In this document: positions 8,324 through 18,395 of the stretch, one piece after another
Position numbering within the stretch: position 1 is the stretch's first letter
Layout: the number at the start of each line of letters is the position of its first letter
Origin: Anisus vortex
Taxonomy: Eukaryota > Mollusca > Gastropoda > Planorbidae
Length of the DNA stretch: 64,000 nt
NCBI GenBank assembly: GCA_949126835.1
Contig: OX421509.1
Coordinates: 7,118,411 to 7,182,410, forward strand
Direction of reading: 5' to 3'
Made by a program: the position numbers and the translations under genes
Notes under the pieces: generated by a model
What the model was told of the DNA's origin: nothing
The model's input: the letters and a program-made list of their open reading frames with translations, nothing else
The model's database searches: none

Positions 8324-11105
8324 TGAGCTAACTCTCAAACAAGAACAGAAAGAAGATCCATACATAATTAAAATGGTATCAGAAATTGAAAAAGGTCAGG
8401 TTAAAAATAAAAACATTGAAATAATAAATGGAATTCTCTGTAGAAAGGACAATAAATTAGATGTAACTCAAATAGTTATACCTAAAACATTAACTGTCAA
8501 AGTAATGCAAATTTCGCACAACAATGCATTGTCAGGTCATTTGAGTAGCAAGAAAACAGTTTGTAAACTCAAAAAGAATTTCTGGTGGCCTAAAATGGAA
8601 AAAGATTTGAAAACATTTATTAAAAGCTGTGATACCTGTCTTAGACATAATAAAAAAGATTCTAAACATAAGGCTCCAATACAAATGACCGATACAATAA
8701 ACAAACCTTTTTACAAGATAGCAGTTGATATAATTGGGCCCATGAAGCAGACTAAAACTACCAAAGCAAAGTTTGCCTTAACCATTATAGACATGGGGAG
8801 TAGATGGATAGAGGTAGTTCCATTAAGGGAAATAACTGCAGAAAGGGTCTGTAATGCTCTTTTACCTATCTTTTGTCGTTTCGGTTTTCCAAAGTTCATA
8901 TTGAGTGACAATGGAACTCAATTCAAATCAAACCTTACTCAAGCTTTTGCACAAATGTTCAAAACCACTCAAATTTTTAGTTCTATATACCATCCTGAAT
9001 CAAATGGTATGATAGAAAGGGCTAATCAAACAATAAAACAAATGATAACAAAAGTGTGTGAAGACCATCCATTTGAATGGGATGATTACCTTCCAGCTAT
9101 TTTGTTTGCTTATAGACAATCGGTTCATGAAAGCACAGGTTTTTCACCATTTGAATTAGTGCTTGGCAAAAATCCCAAGGGACCATTGGATAATTTCAAA
9201 TCAGAATTATTAGGACTTAAAGAAAAAAAAATGTCTCCATTTGACTTAGTCAATAAAACTGAAAAACATATGAAAACAGCTTATGAATTTGCTGTACAAA
9301 AAAATGAAGAAATCAAATCTAAAACTTTAATCAGAGAAAATATTCATAAGAACATGAGAAAACTAGAAGTTGGTAATAAAGTACTTGTTTATTTGCCAAT
9401 TGGCAGTGGCAATACTATGGAATGGAAAGGACCTTTTGAAATTATGCATAAGTTATCTGATGTAACTTACAAAGTTAACATTAATAACAAAGAAAAAATT
9501 GTTCATTTAAACAATTTAAGAGCTTATGAGGAAAACCAAATAAATGACAGTCGGTCAGATATTGAAAGCAAATTACAAAATAACAATATGATAATTTTTG
9601 AAGATAACAATGTTCAGAACATTCCAAACATTGACTATTTTTGTGGTATAACCACACCAGCCAATAATGAAATAGATCAAATACAGTTAGACCATATTGA
9701 AAATGAAATGGTTAAAAACAATATTTTGAATTTATTGAATAAATTTAAAACAACAATAACAGAAAAACCAGGATTAACAAATGTCATTGAACATAAAATA
9801 GAACTGACTGATCAAAAACAATTTCGATCAAAGGCATATAATATTCCTCAAATGCTTGTTGAAAAGGTAGATAAGGAATTAGATCAACTCATAGAAAGTA
9901 AGATAATAGAAAAATCTATGTCTCAGTACTCATCACCCATGGTGATTGTTAGAAAAAAAAATGGTTCTATCAGATTATGTTGTGATTATCGCAAGCTCAA
10001 TAAAGTAACAAAACTTGATCAAGAGGGTTTGCCCAATATAGAACATATCATTAACACTATGGCCACAGGTAAAATATTTACTACCATAGATTTAACAAGA
10101 GGATTTTGGCAAGTGCCTCTTGATGAGAAATCAAAGGATTATACAGCTTTTATTACACATAAAGGCGTATTTAATTGGAACGTTATGCCCTTCGGTTTGG
10201 TCAATAGTACGGCTACATTCACTAAACTAATGAGACATATTTTACCTCAAAATAAAAACATAGTTCACTATGTGGATGATATTTGTATTTTCACAAATAC
10301 TTGGGATGAACACTTAATTCTATTAGAGGAAGTGTTGCAAATATTGAAAAACAATAATTTAACAGTATCTCCTTCAAAATTAAAAATAGGAAAAACTAAG
10401 ATTGAATTTCTAGGACATAAATTTGAAAATGGCCAAGTAAAACCAACACAGCACTTACATAAGAAAATTCTAGAAATACAAACGCCTAAAACAAAAAAAC
10501 ATGTAAGGGCATTACTTGGATTGTTTAACTATTACAGTAAATTCATTCCAAACTATAGTCAAATAGTTAGACCTATTATAGATCTCACAAAAAAATTTCA
10601 ACCCAATATTGTAAATTGGACTGACCAATGTGAAAAATCATTTAAAATTCTAATAGATGCATTTTCTAAGGAACCAATACTAGAAACAATACAAAAAGAT
10701 GATGACATCATTATAGCTTGTGATGCCTCAAAGTCCGGTTTAGGGGCTTGTATTTACAAAAAGGTCATTGTGGACTCTGAAATAGTTTATAAACCTGCCT
10801 ATTATGTAAGTCGTGCACTGACTAAAAGTGAAAGGAATTTTAGTGTCATAGAATTAGAGGGTTTGTGTATAGTCTATGCTGTACTTAAGTTTCAATACTA
10901 TTTGTTGGGTCGTCATTTCACAATTCTCACAGATCATAAACCGCTTGTGAATTTTAATGTCTCTAATGTCAATAACAAAAGAATAAATAAATATGCTTTA
11001 CTTCTATCAGATTACAAATTTCATATAAAAAGTATTGTAGGAAAAGATAACCATTTACCTGATGTGCTGTCTAGATTATCGATACACATCACTGATATCC
11101 AATAG
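8313..11105 (+). CDS. E2 Pol: integrase, reverse transcriptase, RNase H (930 aa)
   Basis: The ORF is uninterrupted. Residues 69-112 form the HHCC zinc finger (H69...GHLSS...CDTC). The integrase core has D139 (AVDIIGP), D199 (LSDNGTQF) and E235 (NGMIERANQ), exactly the D,D-35-E spacing. A basic region with EWKGPFEIM near residue 370 is the GPF/Y module. RT follows: VIVRKKNGSIRLCCDYRKLN near 546, FTTIDLTRGFWQVPL, and the catalytic YVDD at 653-656. RNase H starts at ACDASKSG (D804), with TDHKPL later. It would copy element RNA into cDNA and integrate it. The order IN-RT-RH is reversed from typical Gypsy and matches the Gmr1 group. All key residues are present, so the protein may be active. Confidence 0.93.
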   Translation: MPFDELTLKQEQKEDPYIIKMVSEIEKGQVKNKNIEIINGILCRKDNKLDVTQIVIPKTLTVKVMQISHNNALSGHLSSKKTVCKLKKNFWWPKMEKDLKTFIKSCDTCLRHNKKDSKHKAPIQMTDTINKPFYKIAVDIIGPMKQTKTTKAKFALTIIDMGSRWIEVVPLREITAERVCNALLPIFCRFGFPKFILSDNGTQFKSNLTQAFAQMFKTTQIFSSIYHPESNGMIERANQTIKQMITKVCEDHPFEWDDYLPAILFAYRQSVHESTGFSPFELVLGKNPKGPLDNFKSELLGLKEKKMSPFDLVNKTEKHMKTAYEFAVQKNEEIKSKTLIRENIHKNMRKLEVGNKVLVYLPIGSGNTMEWKGPFEIMHKLSDVTYKVNINNKEKIVHLNNLRAYEENQINDSRSDIESKLQNNNMIIFEDNNVQNIPNIDYFCGITTPANNEIDQIQLDHIENEMVKNNILNLLNKFKTTITEKPGLTNVIEHKIELTDQKQFRSKAYNIPQMLVEKVDKELDQLIESKIIEKSMSQYSSPMVIVRKKNGSIRLCCDYRKLNKVTKLDQEGLPNIEHIINTMATGKIFTTIDLTRGFWQVPLDEKSKDYTAFITHKGVFNWNVMPFGLVNSTATFTKLMRHILPQNKNIVHYVDDICIFTNTWDEHLILLEEVLQILKNNNLTVSPSKLKIGKTKIEFLGHKFENGQVKPTQHLHKKILEIQTPKTKKHVRALLGLFNYYSKFIPNYSQIVRPIIDLTKKFQPNIVNWTDQCEKSFKILIDAFSKEPILETIQKDDDIIIACDASKSGLGACIYKKVIVDSEIVYKPAYYVSRALTKSERNFSVIELEGLCIVYAVLKFQYYLLGRHFTILTDHKPLVNFNVSNVNNKRINKYALLLSDYKFHIKSIVGKDNHLPDVLSRLSIHITDIQ

Positions 11106-11375
11106 TTTATCTCAGTATTACTGAATTTGATTAGACAATACCTAAAGATAGTTGTCTATGACTAATTGTCATATAAACATTAGACATTATTCTTTGTGTC
11201 ATATTTCTGCCTATAAATATGTTTTTTGATTGTTTGTACATATATTAAATGAATTTTTTTTCTCTATGTATTATTAAATGAATGATTATATGCATTAATT
11301 AAGATTAAGATAATTTTTTTTTCATTATTGTAAACATTTTTCGTATCAAAAATAATAATAAATTATTATTTTTTC

Positions 11376-11392
11376 TCTGTGGTTGGGGGGTA
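11376..11392 (+). promoter_or_regulatory. E2 polypurine tract
   Basis: TGTGGTTGGGGGGTA lies directly before the 3' LTR and would prime plus-strand synthesis. The same sequence precedes the LTR of the related remnant at 40716. Confidence 0.7.
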
Positions 11393-11844
11393 TGCTATGG
11401 AGTAACTAAATAATATATAGGTAGTAGCTATATTAATAATTAAAAAGTCGAAATAAAACCCATTTTTGGATATTAAGAAAACCTATATCGGAAGTAGAGA
11501 TAGTCAAGTGACTGTCCATGCGGTCGGCAGTCTTTTCTCATAACTCACAAGGAACGCAGGCATTATAATTAGACTCAGGACAAATAAATAAAATTGTGTA
11601 TTATGTTGCTACTATAAAGCTATATTTGTTCATTGGATGTGAAATGTCAACTGTTAATGAATTGTTATTAAATAATATGCTGCAACAAGGCGTTCTCTTA
11701 TTTATTACAAGTTGGAAGTTATATTGTGGTGATGTCGTCTATTTTGATGTTTAATAGCAAATAATTCAGCTACTGCAACTCAAATACTCTGAAAAGACTG
11801 GTAGTAATGTTTGATGGTCCAATAATAATAATAGGACATCAACA
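11393..11844 (+). repeat. E2 3' LTR
   Basis: 452 bp, TG...CA, nearly identical to the 5' LTR and followed by the CGTAG duplication. Confidence 0.95.
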
Positions 11845-11939
11845 CGTAGGATAAAATATTGCTTCATTTACTAAAGTGTGACATTATGAATAAAAAAAAA
11901 CATGTCGTGTAGCCTATTAGAGAATTAGATAATATATAT

Positions 11940-11990
11940 TTTATTGAGTACAAGCTACATTGCCCGGCGTTGCCCGGGTGAAAAAAACAG
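11940..11990 (-). mobile_element. Helitron-like 3' hairpin end (minus strand)
   Basis: The plus strand shows GCCCGGCGTTGCCCGGGT. On the minus strand this is a hairpin (CCCGG/CCGGG) followed about ten bases later by AGCTTGT, near the CTRR-T end of Helitrons. The terminal tetranucleotide is not canonical. The body would extend rightwards; no Rep/helicase ORF is visible. Confidence 0.35.
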
Positions 11991-12235
11991 GAGAGTATAA
12001 GGTGCATGGTGCAGATAAAAGTTTTATAAACTATAATTAAATATATATATAAAACTAATATTTAAATTATTTTTTTATTGGAATATTTTTAAAGTAATTT
12101 AAAATAAATATTGTAATCGGGTAAAAAAAAGGCAAGTATTTATATTTAACAATAATCTAAATTTGCCGTACATTTACAATGTCTTTTGTTTTTAAATTTT
12201 GAAAAAAAAATGTAAAAAAAAAAGGTATAGTCTAA

Positions 12236-12295
12236 CTGGAGATCGAACACGGGTCGCCCGCATAGCAGTCCGCTACGTTAACCACAGAACTAGCA
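12236..12295 (-). repeat. tRNA-like sequence, probably SINE head or tRNA pseudogene
   Basis: On the minus strand it resembles a tRNA: an A-box-like TGTGGTTAACGTAGC, a central GGACTGCTATGCGGGCGACC and a B-box-like GTGTTCGATCTC. The same core recurs at 16693-16757. The stems do not fold cleanly, so it is not called as a working tRNA. Confidence 0.45.
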
Positions 12296-12419
12296 AAGAG
12301 ACATGGCCGATGTGTAAAATTATTAGACAGTATATAGGCCTAAGCCTAAATAGGTCAGGGACACAAACACACGTGATTTCAAATTGACCAATGGGGATCC
12401 TTATGCGGACAAACAGTCT

Positions 12420-12423
<4 letters not shown>

Positions 12424-12494
<71 letters not shown>
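12424..12494. repeat. (TA)n microsatellite
   Basis: About 35 uninterrupted TA units. Open frames across it (Tyr-Ile repeats) are not genes. Confidence 0.98.
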
Positions 12495-12495
<1 letters not shown>

Positions 12496-14225
12496 CTAGC
12501 CTTTACAAGCAAATGAATATTTTTTTCTTAAATGCACAGGAGCAATTTAAACATGACATTTTAAGATTGGTCTAATTATGGTAACTATAATTACTGAATT
12601 AGTTAGTTGGCCTGTAACATTTCATTTAACTATAGCGTGATACTTTTGTTTATTGGTTTTAATTATACTAGTGATTGTTTTGTTATCTCTGCAGTTATCC
12701 ACTCAACTAATTTGTACTGCTTACTTGACCGTGGCTTTTAGATTGTCAAAGTTGACCAATCGAGGATATTCCACATTTTTTAAAGTAGGAAAACACTGGC
12801 CGTGTTTCAGATTACTTATAATTGCCTACACTTAACAGCATCTTATGTTGTTAAGAACTTTTAAAATCCCGTATGGAGCCAACCCATTATTAGTGGGCTT
12901 CACATCGGATCAACGAGGTGCACAATTTATTTCAAGGATATCAATGTTGCATTCCATTCTAGTGCGCGTGACGAAATCCAAAAGATTTACGTTGATCCGC
13001 GGGGTAAATTTGGGCAAATTTCAGAAACAGAAAAACGATTAAAAAAACAATCTATCGCTGTCCTCATCTCTAAAGTTAGTTGCTGATGTAATGTGCATGT
13101 AGAATTGAGACACAGTTTTAGTTGTAGAATGCTTATCAATAATTCTTGACATCTCGTGAGTTTTGGAATGTAGGAAAAGTGAATACATAATTTAATTAGA
13201 ATATAATAATGCATCTAAAATATTATTGTTAGTGCTTATAATATTAGTATTATTGGTAGCTTGGTAATATGTATAAGCAACTTTACATTTTATTCAGATC
13301 CAACTCAGACAACTGACATTTATTCTATCCATCACTTTATACTATAACACGTAGACTTGAGAAATGATCAAGTGACAATTGTAGTTTCTACTTACTTCAA
13401 AAAACTTTATACTAAACGTAAGACACAGATATAGATATATATTCTTCTATGAATAAACATGTAGGAATTGTAGGCACATACGATATACTTTAAATTAAAC
13501 AATTTTACAACGGAGATATTAAATAAGTACCCACTTTTGGGGCTAACATAAGCAGAAGTGTTTTCTCACAGTCTAACAAAAACTTAACCCTTCCAGTACC
13601 GACCTACTTCTATCTATGCTGCCTTCAGTTCCGCTATAAAAGCGCCCGGGACTGTAAGGGTTAATCTTTTATTGTTGAAGATTTCCTAAAGTACATTGGG
13701 TGCACTGATCTATACAACTTTAATACGGGATACTAAATAATTAATGTAATAAAATGCAAATGTCTTAATATAATTATTTAATCAATTAACTCATTAATAT
13801 CATTATTATTTTGGGGAAAGGCAATATCTACAATTATCTTTACTCATATATTATTGTAATCAAGTTTCAGACAGATTTGTTCTTCACAAATCTGCACTTT
13901 AGAAAGAAAACCTATATTGTCTAATTAAAGAGTATAAACTAAATATCAATATATATAGTTACCTTGAGTGTGTTGTTATATGCTTACATATTATTATATT
14001 TATATTTATTTTTTGTTTGTTTAATCTGACAGTTTGGCGCAATGCAATGACATCTGGAAACGGTAATGCTAGTTACTTATTTTTAGTATATAATTCATAA
14101 TGTAATATACGGTGGCTGTCAAACAGAGGGCCAACTGGCTTCGAATCCTGGAGAAGGATTTCATTTTTTCATGAGGAGACATATGGCGGCTGAGCACTGT
14201 TCTGGCTCCCTTGCAGTCAATGACA
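12495..14225. other. Gene-free stretch
   Basis: AT-rich DNA with no supported gene. The short ORFs at 12653, 12845 and 12987 have no recognisable features. Confidence 0.5.
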
Positions 14226-14259
14226 AACATATTTACGTCTTTTTTAGTTGTTCTGTATT

Positions 14260-14835
14260 GCTGTATAGTGTTTTGGTAATGGTAGGTTGAAGGGGGGGGG
14301 TAGTGTGTCTGAGTTCGGTTAGCTTAGAGCATAGGGCGAGAAGCTTTAGGGGGGCGTTGATTTCAATGTCATACGCCGTTGATATTTTCTATAGTTTGGC
14401 AGTTAACTCCCTGAGTTCATCTTTACTGCAAGCTTAGCCATCTATGTCATCGGCAAAGCGAAGATTGGTGACTCTTCTCCTACCGATGCTGACTGTCCCG
14501 ACGTGGTCACCCAGTCCATCCGTCATTATCCTTACTAGGTAACTATTTAAAAGTGTTGGAGACACTAGGCACCATTGACGCACGCCAATGGTTGTTTCGA
14601 ACCAGTTTCCAGTAACATCGTTGTGGAGGTCTGCATTGGTAGCCTTGTCAGGAGGGCTTTTGATGACTGCAATAATGTTGGAGGCGATGTTGTATACTCT
14701 CATGGTTGCCCTCAACGGTACATGCTTGAAACTACTTTTTGGTCTATTCTCCGCCATCCACAGATCTCTCCAAATGGTTATGACAATTGTGATTTTTAGA
14801 AAATATATTGTGTTGACGCCTAGTGTTACATGCAA
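14260..14835 (-). pseudogene. LINE reverse transcriptase fragment
   Basis: The minus-strand frame reads a degraded RT palm: ATMRVYNIASNIIAVIKS, then GNWFETTIGVRQWCLVSPTL (normally GVRQGCLLSPTLFN) and FADDIDG as the catalytic box, followed after a stop by SKDELRELTAKLYR. These are conserved blocks of non-LTR retrotransposon RT. No endonuclease or intact 5' part is present. The G-to-W change in the VRQG motif and in-frame stops show it is dead. Confidence 0.75.
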
Positions 14836-14954
14836 ACGGGACTAGAAAGTAATATTATTCTTTCATCTGGTCATTTCCAGGACTCTAATACCAACACGTT
14901 AGTAAAATAACTTACAATGACCAGAGAATCAAGATAAAAGCACACAAAACAACA

Positions 14955-15075
14955 AATTAAGCCCGTCGGACCTAATTGATCGACAGGGCCGGTGAAGCAG
15001 CGTTCACAATTGTCAGTGGCCATGGCATACTATGGGATTATATGGCCAGCACGATACCCAGGTATTTTTCTTTAC
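14955..15075 (+). repeat. Interspersed repeat shared with 46385-46530
   Basis: GTCGGACCTAATTGATCGAC, AGGGCCGGTGAAGCAG and GTTCAC match the second copy (GTCGGACCAAATTGATC, AGGGCCGGTGAAACAG, GTTCAC). Both end near CTTTACT. A SINE or small DNA element is possible. Confidence 0.6.
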
Positions 15076-15825
15076 TCAAACAAAAGTCCGGAAGCTAAGA
15101 GCTGGCTAAGCTCAGGGAGACTATCGGGACCATGGAACAAATGCCAGTTTTCATAAGGATTCAAGCCTAAAACATTCGGTACAAAATCCACCGTGCTTTA
15201 TTCAAAATGTTATAGCGAGGTTATTTTTTCTATTTACGTTAATCTTACAAGAATGTACATTTTCAGTGTTCTTTCTAAAAACGTAATAAAAGTTCTTTTA
15301 TTGAAAATATAATGAAATGACTTTTTTAAGGTGGCAAACTTTCTGCCTTGATGTCCGACGCTTGCATGACTCTGATAATAATTTGCTTTCAACTAGTGAT
15401 CGGGAAGATGGCTTCTTCAGTAGCATTCATTTAAAAATGAAAAAGGTATCTTTTGATTTCTGTTTCCAACTTGTTATATTATGAAAGTATATTTTTAAAA
15501 TTCAAACGACGACATATATATAAAATCAATATAAAAAAAATTAATTTGCAGACTTTGTAAGCAATGTCACAGCCTCGTTTTGTAATGAGTATATTTTAAT
15601 ATATTGGCTCGTTATAACTCTTTCTCTCCATAATTATTTCACCTATTCTGACGGAATGATCTTTTTTATTATTTTATTATTTACCTTTTTTATTGTATTG
15701 TATTTATTATTTTTTTTCTTTTAGATAGTATATTATTGTAATTTTAATATTATTAATAACAAATTTAGTCAACATAACTGTTTGCTACTTTTTAATATCG
15801 AATTAAAAAGTCTCTTTAAAAAACC

Positions 15826-16290
15826 CGGACGATCATTTCGGCTCTTGTGTCCAGGGCGTAATGCTTAGGATTGAGTAATCTCTGTCCGGGCTCCTGCCAC
15901 CCAACGACACGCCGACGGCGGGGAAGGTTTCCGCAGCCCAGCGATCGTACACTGCGGTTCCCCTAAGGATCATTATCTTGATGGCTCGCCAGTATACCTG
16001 CACTGTCACCCGGTAGCACAAATCTTATACTATAGGTACATGCATCCAGGCACTGGGTGGTTCTCGAGACGAGATTTCAGCGTCCATTGCTTCCTCCCCA
16101 CCGAGACCAGTAACCTCTCGGCAGTGTAATGGATCTCGGACCCGCTGCTGGGGTTGTCCCCGCCGGTTATTTTTAATGGGAATGTATGGGCGGTTTACAC
16201 ACTACACCAGTCTTTGAGGCCAGAAGCAAGACAGCAACAATTCGTATGCATATGCCTGATGCCAGGGTCAGGTTGACCAGTAAAAAAAAA
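15826..16290. repeat. GC-richer island of unknown type
   Basis: About 460 bp clearly richer in G+C than its surroundings, without a long ORF (the 62-codon minus frame at 15833 shows no family features). The sharp change in composition suggests an inserted element, but I see no terminal repeats. Confidence 0.35.
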
Positions 16291-16399
16291 TAAAAAACAA
16301 AAACTAAATACCGAAAAGAAACGTTCTAACTCCAGATTTTATTCTGATATTGTCTTTTGTATTTCTCTTTTAAAAAAACACACTGTAGTCATTCTTTTC

Positions 16400-16430
16400 T
16401 CCGTCATTTTGGCGAGAATAACCACTAGTA
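16400..16430 (+). mobile_element. Helitron-like 3' end
   Basis: CCGTCATTTTGGCGAG is a weakened hairpin followed by AATAACCACTAG and then T, the CTAG-T end expected of a Helitron. A better-preserved version of the same end is at 61448-61483. Confidence 0.45.
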
Positions 16431-16447
16431 TATATATATATATATAC
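16425..16447. repeat. Short (TA)n tract
   Basis: About ten TA units directly after the Helitron-like end. Confidence 0.9.
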
Positions 16448-16692
16448 AAACAAACATATAAACAAACTCACATTAATTATAGGTATATATTGATGATGAT
16501 AATTAGGGTTAGGACTATCCCAGTGGATGAGAATCGATCATCCGTCTCCCGCATGTATAAAATATAATTAGATTATACTTACTGAAAAGTTTTACAAAAT
16601 CTTAAAGTGCTGAAATTCTTTAATATCTTTATAAAAAATAAAGGTTTATGATTGGAAATTTAAAGAGGAAAGTATTAAAAAAATTATTTCAG

Positions 16693-16757
16693 TAAGGAAT
16701 CGAACCCAGGTCGCCCGCTTAGCAGTCGGATACGCTAAGCATTCAACTATGGAGGAT
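16693..16757 (-). repeat. tRNA-like sequence (Ser-GCT-like anticodon region), probably SINE or pseudogene
   Basis: The minus strand carries a clear B box (GGGTTCGATTCC), a central CCGACTGCTAAGCGG with GCT at the anticodon position, and A-box-like TAGTTGAATGCTTAGCG. The T stem and acceptor do not pair properly, and a diverged sibling exists at 12236-12295, so a tRNA-derived repeat is more likely than a functional tRNA gene. Confidence 0.5.
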
Positions 16758-17259
16758 ACCTACCATATCACAAGAGTATAATATCAGGCAATAAAGTCAC
16801 GTGTCTTTAATTAACCCTTAAAGCGCGTAACTATTTTCACAAAAATGCATTAAAAAGTGTAGCAAAAACTGACGGGCATTAAACATTCAAAACCTTTTGC
16901 TTTTATTTTGTTTTCTTTTATGATATTTTTACATTAGATATATAAACCTATACATTTTATTAAAGCTTATAGTTTGGGGAATTGGAAAAACATATTAATT
17001 AACAGTCGGAAACGGAAACCAAACACACAGTCTACTTATATCGCTATATATCGTTAAGTCACGGGGGTCTTAAACATGGTTGAACTGATTCTGCTAAGCC
17101 TTTTAGTAAGATGCTTTTAAGTGATGTCTTTTGACATGGTTCACAAAATCGCTGAACCCTTACTAAAAGCCCATCTACAAAACACTCTACTAATCCAACA
17201 AAATGGCCCGAAGTTCAAGCAGCCGTAGTCCTACCGTAGACAAGAGCTGTCAAAAGAAC

Positions 17260-17540
17260 ATGATGATAATAATAATAGTATTTATAAAGCGCTATCAACA
17301 AACAGTTGGCTCACAGCGCATCAAAAGACGGAGAACAAAACATACATACACGTAATAACATATAATGACTAGGGTTGTACAAAACCAGACGAAAAAAAAC
17401 ACGATATAACTGATTTCTAAAGGTGAATCTTAAAACATTGAATCTTTAAGTTCTTTTTGAAAGTGTCATAGCAGGCGGTTTGTCTGAGCTTAAGGGGGAG
17501 CGAGTTCCATACCTATAAGATCTATGCATAAAACCATTAC
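17260..17540 (+). repeat. Interspersed repeat beginning at (AAT)n and a TTTATAAAGCGCT motif
   Basis: ATAATAATAATAGTATTTATAAAGCGCT starts a repeat; a similar block (AATAATAATTGGTCATTTATATAGCGC) is at 60405-60450, and ATATGCGCTATACAAGCACTATTATT ends the LINE fragment at 45440. This looks like a shared LINE/SINE tail of the L2/CR1 kind. Only the tail is recognisable. Confidence 0.4.
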
Positions 17541-17953
17541 ATACATTATGCAATATGATACTGATTTGTTAACACATAATTATAATTTATACACAGCACA
17601 TTGTGAAGTACATGGGTATAAAATGTATTGAAAAATACACTTAAAATAAAAGTTTACAGTTATTTACCTTAAGTAAATGTAATGAAATATCAAATAAATT
17701 GAAAGAATAATTTTGATATGTATATACCGATATAAGCTTAAAGTCAATCATCGAAATGATTGCCATAAATAGAAATGTTTTCTTTTTACAATCTACTTTG
17801 CTAATTGCCAGCGACAATAGTAACACTATAATTTTGTTCTTACTAAAACTTTGATAAATAATATGTATAATTAATAGATATACTAAATATCTATAAGTAT
17901 TTTATGTATAGTTTCGAAAGATATACTAAAATAACGCTATGATTGTCGTTTTA

Positions 17954-18395
17954 CTCCCTTTATTTAAAGTTGCATTTTCTGTCTCTCTGTCTGCAATGGT
18001 GCAAACATTGGCTTCCATTTTGCGAACATTTCCCGTGGTCCGATCGAGCTGAAATTTGGACAGAAGACTTGCTCTGACCAACAATACATCCTATCAAATT
18101 TTCAGTTAAAACGACTTAATAATACTACACTTATGACAATATTTATTTCTTAAAAGGAAAGTATAAGAAATATTTTGATTTCGCGTTAAAAATGCCTGTG
18201 CAACTTTTTATACTTTTTCGGCGCAAAGCTAGAAAAAAAAATTATGCGCTAAGATTATTGTTATAACAATTCATACGGAGTAAGGAGATATTTTTTAGAT
18301 TTGCAACACATATATTTTTTCTGTACGTTTCATTTGCAGTACTCAATCAATTATTTAATTACATGATGGTAAACTTAGTTTTCAAATAAAGGGAG
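17954..18395. mobile_element. MITE with CTCCCTTTATTT inverted ends and TA target duplication
   Basis: 442 bp. The left end CTCCCTTTATTTAAAG and the right end AAATAAAGGGAG are inverted repeats, each flanked by TA (17952-17953, 18396-18397). This is the signature of Tc1/mariner-type insertion. No transposase ORF is inside. Related ends occur near 57277-57575 and 30590. Confidence 0.8.

Larger units (their letters stand above)
6498..11849 (+). mobile_element. Complete Ty3/Gypsy LTR retrotransposon E2 with CGTAG target duplication
   Basis: LTRs at 6503-6954 and 11393-11844 are both 452 bp, begin TGCTATGG and end ATCAACA. By eye they differ at about two positions, so the insertion is recent. The element is flanked by the 5-bp direct repeat CGTAG (6498-6502 and 11845-11849), the size made by Gypsy integrases. 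Between the LTRs lie a primer-binding site, a broken gag remnant, an ORF with zinc knuckle and protease, an IN-RT-RNaseH ORF and a purine tract. The polymerase genes look intact while gag does not. A truncated relative lies at 40343-41177. Confidence 0.95.

Noticed and set aside
12273..12575. ORFs rich in Tyr-Ile across the (TA)n tract
   Set aside because: They are translations of a microsatellite on both strands, with no other features.
16693..16757. Functional tRNA-Ser gene
   Set aside because: The B box is good, but the acceptor and T stems do not pair, and a diverged sibling exists nearby.
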